From NCBI RefSeq assembly GCF_051401765.1, contig NW_027480438.1, positions 6,324,001 to 6,388,000 of the forward strand: a DNA stretch of 64,000 bases, in the 5' to 3' direction. A program made the translations under genes and the position numbers. The stretch comes from Calliopsis andreniformis. Taxonomy: Eukaryota > Arthropoda > Insecta > Hymenoptera > Andrenidae. Shown in pieces: positions 51,101-63,420 of this stretch (position 1 is the stretch's first letter; every line of letters starts with the position of its first letter). The notes below the pieces were generated by a model. The model did not search any database and had not been told where the DNA came from. It saw nothing but the letters and a program-made list of their open reading frames with translations.

Positions 51101-54100
51101 AATCCTTAATCTTCAATCTTCAATACTCAATCTTCAATCCTCAATCCTCAGACCTCAATGTTCAATCCTCAATGTTCAATCCTCAATACCCAATCCTCAA
51201 TCTTCACTCCTCAATCCTCAATCCTCAATCCTCAATCGTCACTCCTCAATCCTCAGTCCTCAAACCTCAATCCTGAATCCTCAATCCTGAATCCTCAATC
51301 TTCAGACCTCAGTCCTCAACAATCAGTTGTCAATTCTCAATCCTCAATAGAATATCATCAATTCACAGTTTTCAATACACAATACTCAATCTGCAATCTT
51401 CAAATCTCTATCCACAAACACCACTTCTTATCACTCAACCCTCAACTCTCAGTCCCCAAACCTCAATCTTCAATCCTCAACCCTCAATCCTCAATCCTCA
51501 ATCCTCAATCTTCAATCCTCAATACTCAATCATCAATCCGCAATCCTCAATCCTCAATCTTCAATCCTCAATACTCAATCTTCAATCCTCAATCCTCAAT
51601 CCCCACTACTCAAACCTCAATTCTGAATCCTCAATCCTGAATTCTCAATCTTCAGCCCTCAGTCCTGAACAATCAGGTGACAATCCTCAATCCTCAATAG
51701 AATATCCTCAATTCACAGTTTTCAATACTCAATACTCAATCTGCAATCTTCAAATCTCTATCCACAAACATCAATTCTCATCACTCAACCCTCAATACAC
51801 AGTCCTCAATGTTCAATCCTCAATCCTCAATTCTCAATCTTCAATCCACAATACTCCATCTCTAATCCTCAATCCTCAATACTCAATCTACCATCCTCAA
51901 TCCGCAATACTCAATCCTCAACCCTCAATCCTCAATCCTTAATCATCAATCCTCAATCTTCAATCCTCAATACCCAATCCTCAATCTTCAATCCTCAAAC
52001 CTCAATCCTCAATTCTCAATCCTCAATCCTCAATCCTCAATCCTCAATCCTCAATACTCAATCCTCAATCCTCAATCCTCAATCTTCAATCCTCAATACT
52101 CAATCTTCAGTCCTCAATTCTCATTACTCAATACTCAATAATCAGACCTCAACCATCAATACTGAACCCTCAGTCCTTGTCCTCAATCCACAACCCTCAA
52201 TCCTCAATCCTCAATCTTCAATCATCAATATTCAATATTCAGTCCTCAATGCTCAATCCTCAATCCTCAATCCTCAATCCTCAATGATCAATCCGCAATA
52301 CCCAATCCTGAATCTTCAATCCTCAATCCTCAATCATCAATCCCCAATCCTCAATCCTCAATCCTCAGTCCTCAAACCTCAATCCTGAATCCTCAATCCT
52401 GAATCCTCAGTCTTCAGACCTCAGTCCTCAACAATCAGTTGTCAGTTCTCAATCCTCAATAGAATATCATCAATTCACAGTTTTCAATACACAATACTCA
52501 ATCTGCAATCTTTAAATCTCTATCCACAAACACCAATTCTTATCACTCAACCCTCAACTCTCAGTCCCCAAACCTCAATCTTCAATCCTCAACCCTCAAT
52601 CCTCAATCCTCAATCATCAATCCTCAATCTTCAATACTCAATCCTCAATCCTCAATCCTCAACCCTCAACCCTCAATCCTCTATCTTAAATCCTCAAACC
52701 TCAATCCTCAATCCACAATCCTCAATTCTCAATCTTCAATCCTCAATACTCAATCTTAAATCCTCAATCCTCAATCCTCAATCCTCAATCCTCAATCCTC
52801 AATCCTCAATCCTCATCCTTCAATCCTCAATACCCAATCCTCAATCTTCAATCCTCAAACCTCAATCCTCAATTCTCAATCCTCAATCCTCAATCCTCAA
52901 TCCTCAATCCTCAATACTCAATCCTCAATCCTCAATCCTCAATCTTCAATCCTCAATACTCAATCTTCAGTCCTCAATTCTCAATACTAAATACTCAATA
53001 ATCAGACCTCAACCATCAATATTGAACCCTCAGTCCTTGTCCTCAATCCACAACCCTCAATCCTCAATCCTCAATCTTCAATCATCAATATTCAATATTC
53101 AGTCCTCAATCCTCAATCCTCAATCCTCAATCCTCAATCCTCAATGTTCAATCCGCAATACCCAATCATGAATCTTCAATCCTCAATCCTCAATCCTCAA
53201 TCCCCAATCCTCAATCCTCAATCCTCAGTCCTCAAGCCTCAATCCTGAATCCTCAATCCTGAATCCTCAATCTTCAGACCTCAGTCCTCAACAATCAGTT
53301 GTCAATTCTCAATCCTCAATAGAATATCATCAATTCACAGTTTTCAATACACAATACTCAATCTGCAATCTTTAAATCTCTATCCACAAACACCAATTCT
53401 TATCACTCAACCCTCAACTCTCAGTCCCCAAACCTCAATCTTCAATCCTCAACCCTCAATCCTCAATCCTCAATCATCAATCCTCAATCTTCATTACTCA
53501 ATCCTCAATCCTCAATCCTCAACCCTCAATCCTCAATCCTCTATCTTAAATCCTCAAACCTCAATCCTCAATCCACAATCTTCAATTCTCCATCTTCAAT
53601 CCTCAATACTCAATCTTAAATCCTCAATCCTCAATCCTCAATCCTCAATCCTCTATCCTCAATCCTCAATCCTCATCCTTCAATCCTCAATACCCAATCC
53701 TCAATCTTCAATCCTCAATCCTCAATCCTCAATTCTCAATCCTCAACCCTCAGCCCTCAGTCCTTAAACCTCAATCCTCAACCCTCAGCCCTCATCCTCA
53801 ATCCTCAATCCTCAATCCTCAATCCTCAATCCTTAATCTTCACTCCTCAATCCTCAATCCTCAATCCTCAATCCTCAAACCTCAGTCCTCAAACCACAAT
53901 CCTGAATCCTCAATCCTGAATCCTCAATCTTCAGCCCTCAGTCCTCAACAATCACTTGTCAATCCTCAATCCTCACTAGAATATCCTCAGTTCAGAGCTT
54001 TCCATACGCAATACTCAATCTGCGATCTCCAAATCTCTATCCACAAACATCAATTCTCATCACTCAACCCTCAACACTCAGTCCCCAATCCTCAATCTGC

Positions 54101-55370
54101 AATCCTCAATCCTCAACACTCAATGCTCAATCCTCAACCTTCAATCCTCAATACTCAATCTTCAATCCTCAATCCTCAACACTCAATCCTCAGTCCTCAA
54201 ACCTCAATTCTGAATCCTCGATCCTGAATCCTCAATCTCCAGCCCTCAGTCCTGAACAATCAGGTGACAATCCTCAATCCTTAATAGAATATCCTCAATT
54301 CACAGTTTTCAATACTCAATACTCAATCTGCAATCTTCAAATCTCTATCCACAAACATCAATTCTCATCACTCAACACTCAACACTCAGTCCTCAATGTT
54401 CAATCCTCAATCCTCAATCCTTAATTCTCAATCTTCAATCCTCAATACTCAATCTTAAATCCTCAATCCTCAATCCTCAATACCTAACCCTCAATCTTCA
54501 ATCCTCAATCCTCAATCCTCAATTCTCAATCCTCAATCCTCAACCCTCAATCCTCAATCCTCAATCCTCAATCCTCAATCCTCAATCCTCAACCCTCAAT
54601 CGTCAGTCTTCAAACCTCAATATTCAATCTTCAATCCTCAATCCTCAATCCTCAATCCTCAATCCTCATCCTTCATTCCTCAATACCCAATCCTCAATCT
54701 TCAATCCTCAATCCTCAATCCTCAATTCTCAATCCTCAATCCTCAGTCCTCAGTCCTTAAACCTCAATCCTCAGCCCTCAGCCCTCATCCTCAATCCTCA
54801 ATCCTCAATCCTCAATCCTCAACCTTCAATCCTCAATCCTCAATCCTCAGTCCTCAAACCTCAATTCTGAATCCTCAATCCTGAATCCTCAATCTTCAGC
54901 CCTCAGTCCTCAACAATCAGGTGACAATCCTCAATCCTCAATAGAATATCCTCTATTCACAGTTTTCAATACTCAATACTCAATCTGCAATCTTCAAATC
55001 TCTATCCACAAACATCAATTCTCATCACTCAACCCTCAATACTCAGTCCTCAATGTTCAATCCTCAATCCTCAATTCTCAATCTTCAATCCTCAATACTC
55101 CATCTCTAATCCTCAATCCTCAATACTCAATATACCATCCTCAATCCGCAATGCTCAATCCTCAACCCTCAATCCTCAATCATCAATCCTCAATCTTCAA
55201 TACTCAATCCTCAATCCTCAATCCTCAATCCTCAATCCTCAATCCTCTATCTTAAATCCTCAAACCTCAATCCTCAATCCACAATCCTCAATTCTCAATC
55301 TTCAATCCTCAATACTCAATCTTAAATCCTCAATCCTCAATCCTCAATCCTCAATCCTCACTCCTCAATC
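51101..55370 (+). repeat. HOR family 2, copy c
   Basis: The cores are 51348 (B), 51698 (A), 52460 (B), 53320 (B), 53977 (C), 54285 (A) and 54942 (A). Seven cores from 42087 to 45681 map here at an exact offset of 9,261 bp. After 54942 it departs from copies a and b: the next landmark is C at 55460, and the string around 55130 resembles the region before 46510 (CAATCCGCAATGCTC). Confidence 0.85.
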
Positions 55371-57240
55371 CTCAATCCTCAGTCCTCAAACCACAATCCT
55401 GAATTCTCAATCTTTAGCCCTCAGTCCTCAACAATCAGTTGTCAATCCTCAATCCTCACTAGAATATCCCCAGTTCAGAGTTTTCCATACGCAATACTCG
55501 ATCTGCAATCTTCAAATCTCTATCCACAAACATCAATTCTCATCACTCAGCCCTCAACACTCAGTCCACAATCCTCAATCTTCAATCCTCAATCCTCAAC
55601 CCTCAATCCTCAATCCTCAATCTTCAATCCTCAATACTCAATCATGAATCCTCAATCCTCAATCCTCAATCCTCAATCCTCAACCCTCAACCGTCAGCCT
55701 TCAAACCTCAATACTCAATCTTCAATCCTCAATCCTCAATCCTCAATCCTCAATCCTCATCCTTCAATCCTCAGTACCCAATCCTCAATCTTCAATCCTC
55801 AATCCTCAGTCCTCAATCCTCAATTCTCAATCCTCAACCCTCAGCCCTCAGTCCTTAAACCTCAATCCTCAACCCCCAGCCCTCATCCTCAATCCTCAAT
55901 CCTCAATCCTCAATCCTTAATCTTCAATCTTCAATACTCAATCTTCAATCCTCAATCCTCAGACCTCAATGTTCAATCCTCAATGTTCAATCCTCAATAC
56001 CCAATCCTCAATCTTCACTCCTCAATCCTCAATCCTCAATCCTCAATCGTCACTCCTCAATCCTCAGTCCTCAAACCTCAATCCTGAATCCTCAATCCTG
56101 AATCCTCAATCTTCAGACCTCAGTCCTCAACAATCAGTTGTCAATTCTCAATCCTCAATAGAATATCATCAATTCACAGTTTTCAATACACAATACTCAA
56201 TCTGCAATCTTCAAATCTCTATCCACAAACACCACTTCTTATCACTCAACCCTCAACTCTCAGTCCCCAAACCTCAATCTTCAATCCTCAACCCTCAATC
56301 CTCAATCCTCAATCCTCAATCTTCAATCCTCAATACTCAATCATCAATCCGCAATCCTCAATCCTCAATCTTCAATCCTCAATACTCAATCTTCAATCCT
56401 CAATCCTCAATCCCCACTCCTCAAACCTCAATTCTGAATCCTCAATCCTGAATTCTCAATCTTCAGCCCTCAGTCCTGAACAATCAGGTGACAATCCTCA
56501 ATCCTCAATAGAATATCCTCAATTCACAGTTTTCAATACTCAATACTCAATCTGCAATCTTCAAATCTCTATCCGCAAACATCAATTCTCATCACTCAAC
56601 CCTCAATACACAGTCCTCAATGTTCAATCCTCAATCCTCAATTCTCAATCTTCAATCCACAATACTCCATCTCTAATCCTCAATCCTCAATACTCAATCT
56701 ACCATCCTCAATCCGCAACACTCAATACTCAGTCCTCAATGTTCAATCCTCAATCCTCAAATCTCAATCTTCAATCCTCAATACTCCATCTCTAATCCTC
56801 AATCCTCAATACTCAATCTACCATTCTCAATCCGCAATACTCAATCCTCAACCCTCAATCCTCAATCCTCAATCATCAATCCTCAATCTTCAATACTCAA
56901 TCCTCAATCCTCAATCCTCAATCCTCAATCCTCAATCCTCTATCTTAAATCCTCAAACCTCAATCCTCAATCCACAATCCTCAATTCTCAATCTTCAATC
57001 CTCAATACTCAATCTTAAATCCTCAATCCTCAATCCTCAATCCTCAATCCTCAATCCTCAATCCTCAATCCTCAATCCTCAATCCTCAATCCTCATCCTT
57101 CAATCCTCAATACCCAATCCTCAATCTTCAATCCTCAATCCTCAATCCTCAATTCTCAATCCTCAACCCTTAGCCCTCAGTCCTTAAACCTCAATCCTCA
57201 ACCCTCAGCCCTCATCCTCAATCCTCAATCCTCAATCCTC
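55371..57240 (+). repeat. C-B-A block following family 2
   Basis: The cores are 55460 (C), 56159 (B) and 56509 (A). About 55560-56100 resembles 29270-29800 and 33360-33850 (CAATCATGAATCC, then ACCGTCAGCC). The B-A pair resembles 51348/51698 at an offset of 4,811 bp and shares the variant CACCACTTCTTATC. At about 56700-56840 a short string with CCATCTCTAATCC occurs twice, a local duplication of about 150 bp. Confidence 0.78.
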
Positions 57241-59640
57241 AATCCTCACTCCTCAATCCTCAATCCTCAGTCCTCAAACCACAATCCTGAATTCTCAATC
57301 TTCAGCCCTCAGTCCTCAACAATCAGTTGTCAATCCTCAATCCTCACTAGAATATCCCCAGTTCAGAGTTTTCCATACGCAATACTCAATCTGCAATCTT
57401 CAAATCTCTATCCACAAACATCAATTGTCATCACTCAACCCTCAACACTCAGTCCCCAATCCTCAACCTTCAACCCTCAATCCTCAACCCTCAATCCACA
57501 ATCCTCAATCTTCAATCCTCAATACTCAATCTTCAATCCTCAATCCTCAATCCTCAATCCTCAATTCTCAATCCTTAATCCTCAATCCTCAATCCTCAAT
57601 CCTCAATCCTCAATCCTCAATCCTCAATACTAAATATTCAATCCTCAATACTCAATCTTCAATCCTCAATCCTCAATCCTCAAGCCTCAGTCCTCATTCT
57701 TCAATCCTCAATACCCAATCCTCAATCTTCAATCCTCAAACCTCAATCCTCAATTCTCAATCCTCAATCCTCAATCCTCAATCCTCAATCCTCAATCGTC
57801 AATCCTCAATCCTCAATCCTCACTCCTCATTCTTCAATCCTCAATACCCAATCCTCAATCTTCAATCCTCAAACCTCAATCCTCAATTCTCAATCCTCAA
57901 TCCTCAATCCTCAATCCTCAACCCTCAAAACTCAATCCTCAATCCTCAATCCTCAATCTTCAATCCTCAATACTCAATCTTCAGTCCTCAATTCTCAATA
58001 CTCAATACTCAATAATCAGACCTCAACCATCAATACTGAACCCTCAGTCCTTGTCCTCAATCCACAACCCTCAATCCTCAATCCTCAACCTTCAATCATC
58101 AATATTCAATATTCAGTCCTCAATGCTCAATCCTCAATCCTCAATCCTCAATCCTCAATGTTCAATCCGCAATACCCAATCCTGAATCTTCACTCCTCAA
58201 TCCTCAATCCTCAATCCCCAATCCTCAATCCTCAATCCTCAGTCCTCAAACCTCAATCCTGAATCCTCAATCCTGAATCGTCAATCTTCAGACCTCAGTC
58301 CTCAACAATCAGTTGTCAATTCTCAATCCTCAGTAGAATATCATCAATTCACAGTTTTCAATACACAATACTCAATCTGCAATCTTTAAATCTCTATCCA
58401 CAAACACCAATTCTTATCACTCAACCCTCAACTCTCAGTCCCCAAACCTCAATCTTCAATCCTCAACCCTCAATCCTCAATTCTCAATCCTCAATCTTCA
58501 ATCCTCAATACTCAATCATCAATCCGCAATCCTCAATCCTCAATCTTCAATCCTCAATACTCAATCTTCAATCCTCAATCCTCAATCCCCACTCCTCAAA
58601 CCTCAATTCTGAATCCTCAATCCTGAATCCTCAATCTTCAGCCCTCAGTCCTGAACAATCAGGTGACAATCCTCAATCCTCAATAGAATATCCTCAATTC
58701 ATAGTTTTCAATACTCTATACTCAATCTGCAATCTTCAAATCTCTATCCACAAACATCAATTCTCATCACTCAACCCTCAATACTCAGTCCTCAATGTTC
58801 AATCCTCAATCCTCAATTCTCAATCTTCAATCCTCAATACTCCATCTCTAATCCTCAATCCTCAATACTCAATCTACCATCCTCAATCCGCAATACTCAA
58901 TCCTCAACCCTCAATCCTCAATCATCAATCCTCAATCTTCAATACTCAATCCTCAATCCTCAATCCTCAATCCTCAATCCTCAATCCTCTATCTTAAATC
59001 CTCAAACCTCAATCCTCAATCCACAATCCTCAATCCTCAATCCTCATCCTTCAATCCTCAATACCCAATCCTCAATCTTCAATCCTCAATCCTCAATCCT
59101 CAATTCTCAATCCTCAACCCTTAGCCCTCAGTCCTTAAACCTCAATCCTCAACCCTCAGCCCTCATCCTCAATTCTCAATCCTCAATCCTCAATCCTTAA
59201 TCTTCAATCCTCAATACTCAATCTTCAATCCTCAATCCTCAGACCTCAATGTTCAATCCTCAATGTTCAATCCTCAATACCCAATCCTCAATCTTCACTC
59301 CTCAATCCTCAATCCTCAATCCTCAATCCTCACTCCTCAATCCTCAATCCTCAGTCCTCAAACCACAATCCTGAATTCTGAATCTTCAGCCCTCAGTCCT
59401 CAACAATCAGTTGTCAATCCTCAATCCTCACTAGAATATCCCCAGTTCAGAGTTTTCCATACGCAATACTCAATCGGCAATCTTCAAATCTCTATCCACA
59501 AACATCAATTGTCATCACTCAACCCTCAACACTCAGTCCCCAATCCTCAACCTTCAACCCTCAATCCTCAACCCTCAATCTTCACTCCTCAATCCTCAAT
59601 CCTCATTCCTCAATCCTCACTCCTCAATACTCAATCCTCA
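57241..59640 (+). repeat. C-B-A-C block leading into family 3
   Basis: The cores are 57348 (C), 58334 (B, preceded by CAG rather than CAA), 58684 (A) and 59432 (C). The C modules are followed by CAATTGTCATCACTC and the paired CAACCTTCAACC string also seen near 21447, 60880, 62237 and 62825. The 57780-57960 stretch carries a local duplication of the CTCATTCTTC string (near 57692 and 57825). Confidence 0.78.
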
Positions 59641-62600
59641 ATCCTCAATTCTCAATCCTGAATCCTCAATCCTCAATCCTCAATCCTCAATCCTCAATAC
59701 TCAATCCTCAATCCTCAATCCTCAATCCTCAATCTTCAATCCTCAATACTCAATCTTCAGTCCTCAATTCTCAATCTTCAATCCTCAATACTCAACCCTC
59801 AATCCTCAATCGTCAATCCTCAATACTCAATCTTTAATCCTCAATCCTCAATCCTCAACCTTCAATCCTCAATCCTCTATCCTCAATCCTCTATCCTCAA
59901 CCCTCAATCCGCAATCCTCAATCCTCAATACTAAATATTCAATTATCAATACTCAGTCTTCAATCCTCAATCCTCAATCCTCAATCCTCACTCCTCATTC
60001 TTCAATCCTCAATACCCAATCCTCAATCTTCAATCCTCAAACCTCAATCCTCAATTCTCATTCCTCAATCCTCAATCCTCAATCCTCAATCCTCAATACT
60101 CAATCCTCAATCCTCAATCCTCAATCTTCAATCCTCAATACTCAATCTTCAGTCCTCAATTCTCAATACTCAATACTCAATAATCAGACCTCAACCATCA
60201 ATACTGAACCCTCAGTCCTTGTCCTCGATCCACAACCCTCAATCCTCAATCCTCAATCTTCAATCATCAATATTCAATATTCAGTCCTCAATCCTCAATC
60301 CTCAATCCTCAATCCTCAATCCTCAATGTTCAATCCGCAATACCCAATCCTGAATCTTCAATCCTCAATCCTCAATCCTCAATCCCCAATCCTCAATCCT
60401 CAATCCTCAGTCCTCAAACCTCAATCCTGAATCCTCAATCCTGAATCCCCAATCTTCAGACCTCAGTCCTCAACAATCAGTTGTCAATTCTCAATCCTCA
60501 ATAGAATATCATCAATTCACAGTTTTCAATACACAATACTCAATCTGCAATCTTTAAATCTCTATCCACAAACACCAATTCTTATCACTCAACCCTCAAC
60601 ACTCAGTCCCCAATCCCCAATGTTCAATCCTCAATACCCAATCCTCAATCCTCGCTCCTCAATCCTCATTCCTCATTCCTCAATCCTCACTCCTCAATAC
60701 TCAATCCTCAGTGCTCAAACCACAATCCTGAATCCTCAATCCTGAATCCTCAATCTTCAGCCCTCAGTCCTCAACAATCAGTTGTCAATCCTCAATCCTC
60801 ACTAGAATATCCCCAGTTCAGAGTTTTCCATACGCAATACTCAATCTGCAATCTTCAAATCTCTATCCACAAACATCAATTGTCATCACTCAACCCTCAA
60901 CACTCAGTCCCCAATCCTCAACCTTCAACCCTCAATCCTCAACCCTCAATCCTCAATCCTCAATCTTCAATCCTCAATACTCAATCTTCAATCATCAATC
61001 CTCAATCCTCAACTCTCAATCCTTAATCCTAAATCCTCAATCCTCAATCCTCAATCCTCAATACTCAATCCTCAATCCTCAATCCTCAATCTTCAATCCT
61101 CAATACTCAATCTTCAGTCCTCAATTCTCAATCTTCAATCCTCAATACTCAATCCTCAATCCTCAATCGTCAATCCTCAATACTCAATCTTTAATCCTCA
61201 ATCCTCAATCCTCAACCTTCAATCCTCAATCCTCTATCCTCAATCCTCTATCCTCAATCCTCAATCCTCAATCCTCAATCCTCAATACTAAATATTCAAT
61301 CCTCAATACTCAGTCTTCAATCCTCAATCCTCAATCCTCAATCCTCACTCCTCATTCTTCAATCCTCAATACCCAATCCTCAATCTTCAATCCTCAAACC
61401 TCAATCCTCAATTCTCAATCCTCAATCCTCAATCCTCAATCCTCAATCCTCAATACTCAATCCTCAAACCTCAATCCTCAATCTTCAATCCTCAATACTC
61501 AATCTTCAGTCCTCAATTCTCAATACTCAATACTCAATAATCAGACCTCAACCATCAATACTGAACCCTCAGTCCTTGTCCTCAATCCACAACACTCAAT
61601 CCTCAATCCTCAATCTTCAATCATCAATATTCAATATTCAGACCTCAATCCTCAATCCTCAATCCTCAATCCTCAATCCTCAATGTTCAATCCGCAATAC
61701 CCAATCCTGAATCTTCAATCCTCAATCCTCAATCCTCAATTCCCAATCCTCAATCCTCAATCCTCAGTCCTCAAACCTCAATCCTGAATCCTCAATCCTG
61801 AATCCTCAATCTTCAGACCCCAGTCCTCAACAATCAGTTGTCAATTCTCAATCCTCAATAGAATATCATCAATTCACAGTTTTCAATACACAATACTCAA
61901 TCTGCAATCTTTAAATCTCTATCCACAAACACCAATTCTTATCACTCAACCCTCAACACTCAGTCCCCAATCCCCAATGTTCAATCCTCAATACCCAATC
62001 CTCAATCCTCGCTCCTCAATCCTCATTCCTCATTCCTCAATCCTCACTCCTCAATACTCAATCCTCAGTGCTCAAACCACAATCCTGAATCCTCAATCCT
62101 GAATCCTCAATCTTCAGCCCTCAGTCCTCAACAATCAGTTGTCAATCCTCAATCCTCACTAGAATATCCCCAGTTCAGAGTTTTCCATACGCAATACTCA
62201 ATCTGCAATCTTCAAATCTCTATCCACAAACATCAATTGTCATCACTCAACCCTCAACACTCAGTCCCCAATCCTCAACCTTCAACCCTCAATCCTCAAC
62301 CCTCAATCCTCAATCCTCAATCTTCAATCCTCAATACTCAATCTTCAATCATCAATCCTCAATCCTCAATCCTCAACTCTCAATCCTTAATCCTAAATCC
62401 TCAATCCTCAATCCTCAATCCTCAATACTCAATCCTCAATCCTCAATCCTCAATCTTCAATCCTCAATACTCAATCTTCAGTCCTCAATTCTCAATCTTC
62501 AATCCTCAATACTCAATCCTCAATCCTCAATCGTCAATCCTCAATACTCAATCTTTAATCCTCAATCCTCAATCCTCAACCTTCAATCCTCAATCCTCTA

Positions 62601-63420
62601 TCCTCAATCCTCTATCCTCATTCCTCAATCCTCACTCCTCAATACTCAATCCTCAGTGCTCAAACCACAATCCTGAATCCTCAATCCTGAATCCTCAATC
62701 TTCAGCCCTCAGTCCTCAACAATCAGTTGTCAATCCTCAATCCTCACTAGAATATCCCCAGTTCAGAGTTTTCCATACGCAATACTCAATCTGCAATCTT
62801 CAAATCTCTATCCACAAACATCAATTGTCATCACTCAACCCTCAACACTCAGTCCCCAATCCTCAACCTTCAACCCTCAATCCTCAACCCTCAATCCTCA
62901 ATCCTCAATCTTCAATCCTCAATACTCAATCTTCAATCATCAATCCTCAATCCTCAATCCTCAACTCTCAATCCTTAATCCTAAATCCTCAATCCTCAAT
63001 CCTCAATCCTCAATACTCAATCCTCAAACCTCAATCCTCAATCTTCAATCCTCAATACTCAATCTTCAGTCCTCAATTCTCAATACTCAATACTCAATAA
63101 TCAGACCTCAACCATCAATACTGAACCCTCAGTCCTTGTCCTCAATCCACAACACTCAATCCTCAATCCTCAATCTTCAATCATCAATATTCAATATTCA
63201 GACCTCAATCCTCAATCCTCAATCCTCAATCCTCAATCCTCAATGTTCAATCCGCAATACCCAATCCTGAATCTTCAATCCTCAATCCTCAATCCTCAAT
63301 TCCCAATCCTCAATCCTCAATCCTCAGTCCTCAAACCTCAATCCTGAATCCTCAATCCTGAATCCTCAATCTTCAGACCCCAGTCCTCAACAATCAGTTG
63401 TCAATTCTCAATCCTCAATA
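59641..63420 (+). repeat. HOR family 3 (B-C repeat), downstream group
   Basis: The cores are 60502 (B), 60803 (C), 61859 (B), 62160 (C), 62748 (C) and 63419 (B). B to C is 301 bp in both complete units. B to B is 1,357 bp, two heptamers shorter than the 1,371 bp of the upstream family 3 group. The marker set ACTAAATATTC, TCCTTGTCC, TGTTCAATCCGC and CAGTGCTCAAACC recurs in each unit. Confidence 0.85.
62160..62748 (+). repeat. 588-bp C-to-C tandem duplication inside family 3
   Basis: Two C landmarks stand 588 bp (84 heptamers) apart with no B between them. The marker CAGTGCTCAAACC occurs near 62066 and 62654. The junction near 62622 joins a CTATCCTC string directly to CATTCCTCAATCC, skipping the B module expected there. 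This is an in-frame unequal exchange within the last complete family 3 unit. Confidence 0.8.

Noticed and set aside
115..63100. Dozens of + strand open reading frames of 60-370 codons as possible genes
   Set aside because: All read the same seven-codon repeat, overlap in other frames with the same repeat, start at chance ATGs in variant heptamers, and have no domain, signal peptide or promoter context. The length distribution follows from the scarcity of stop codons in the unit.
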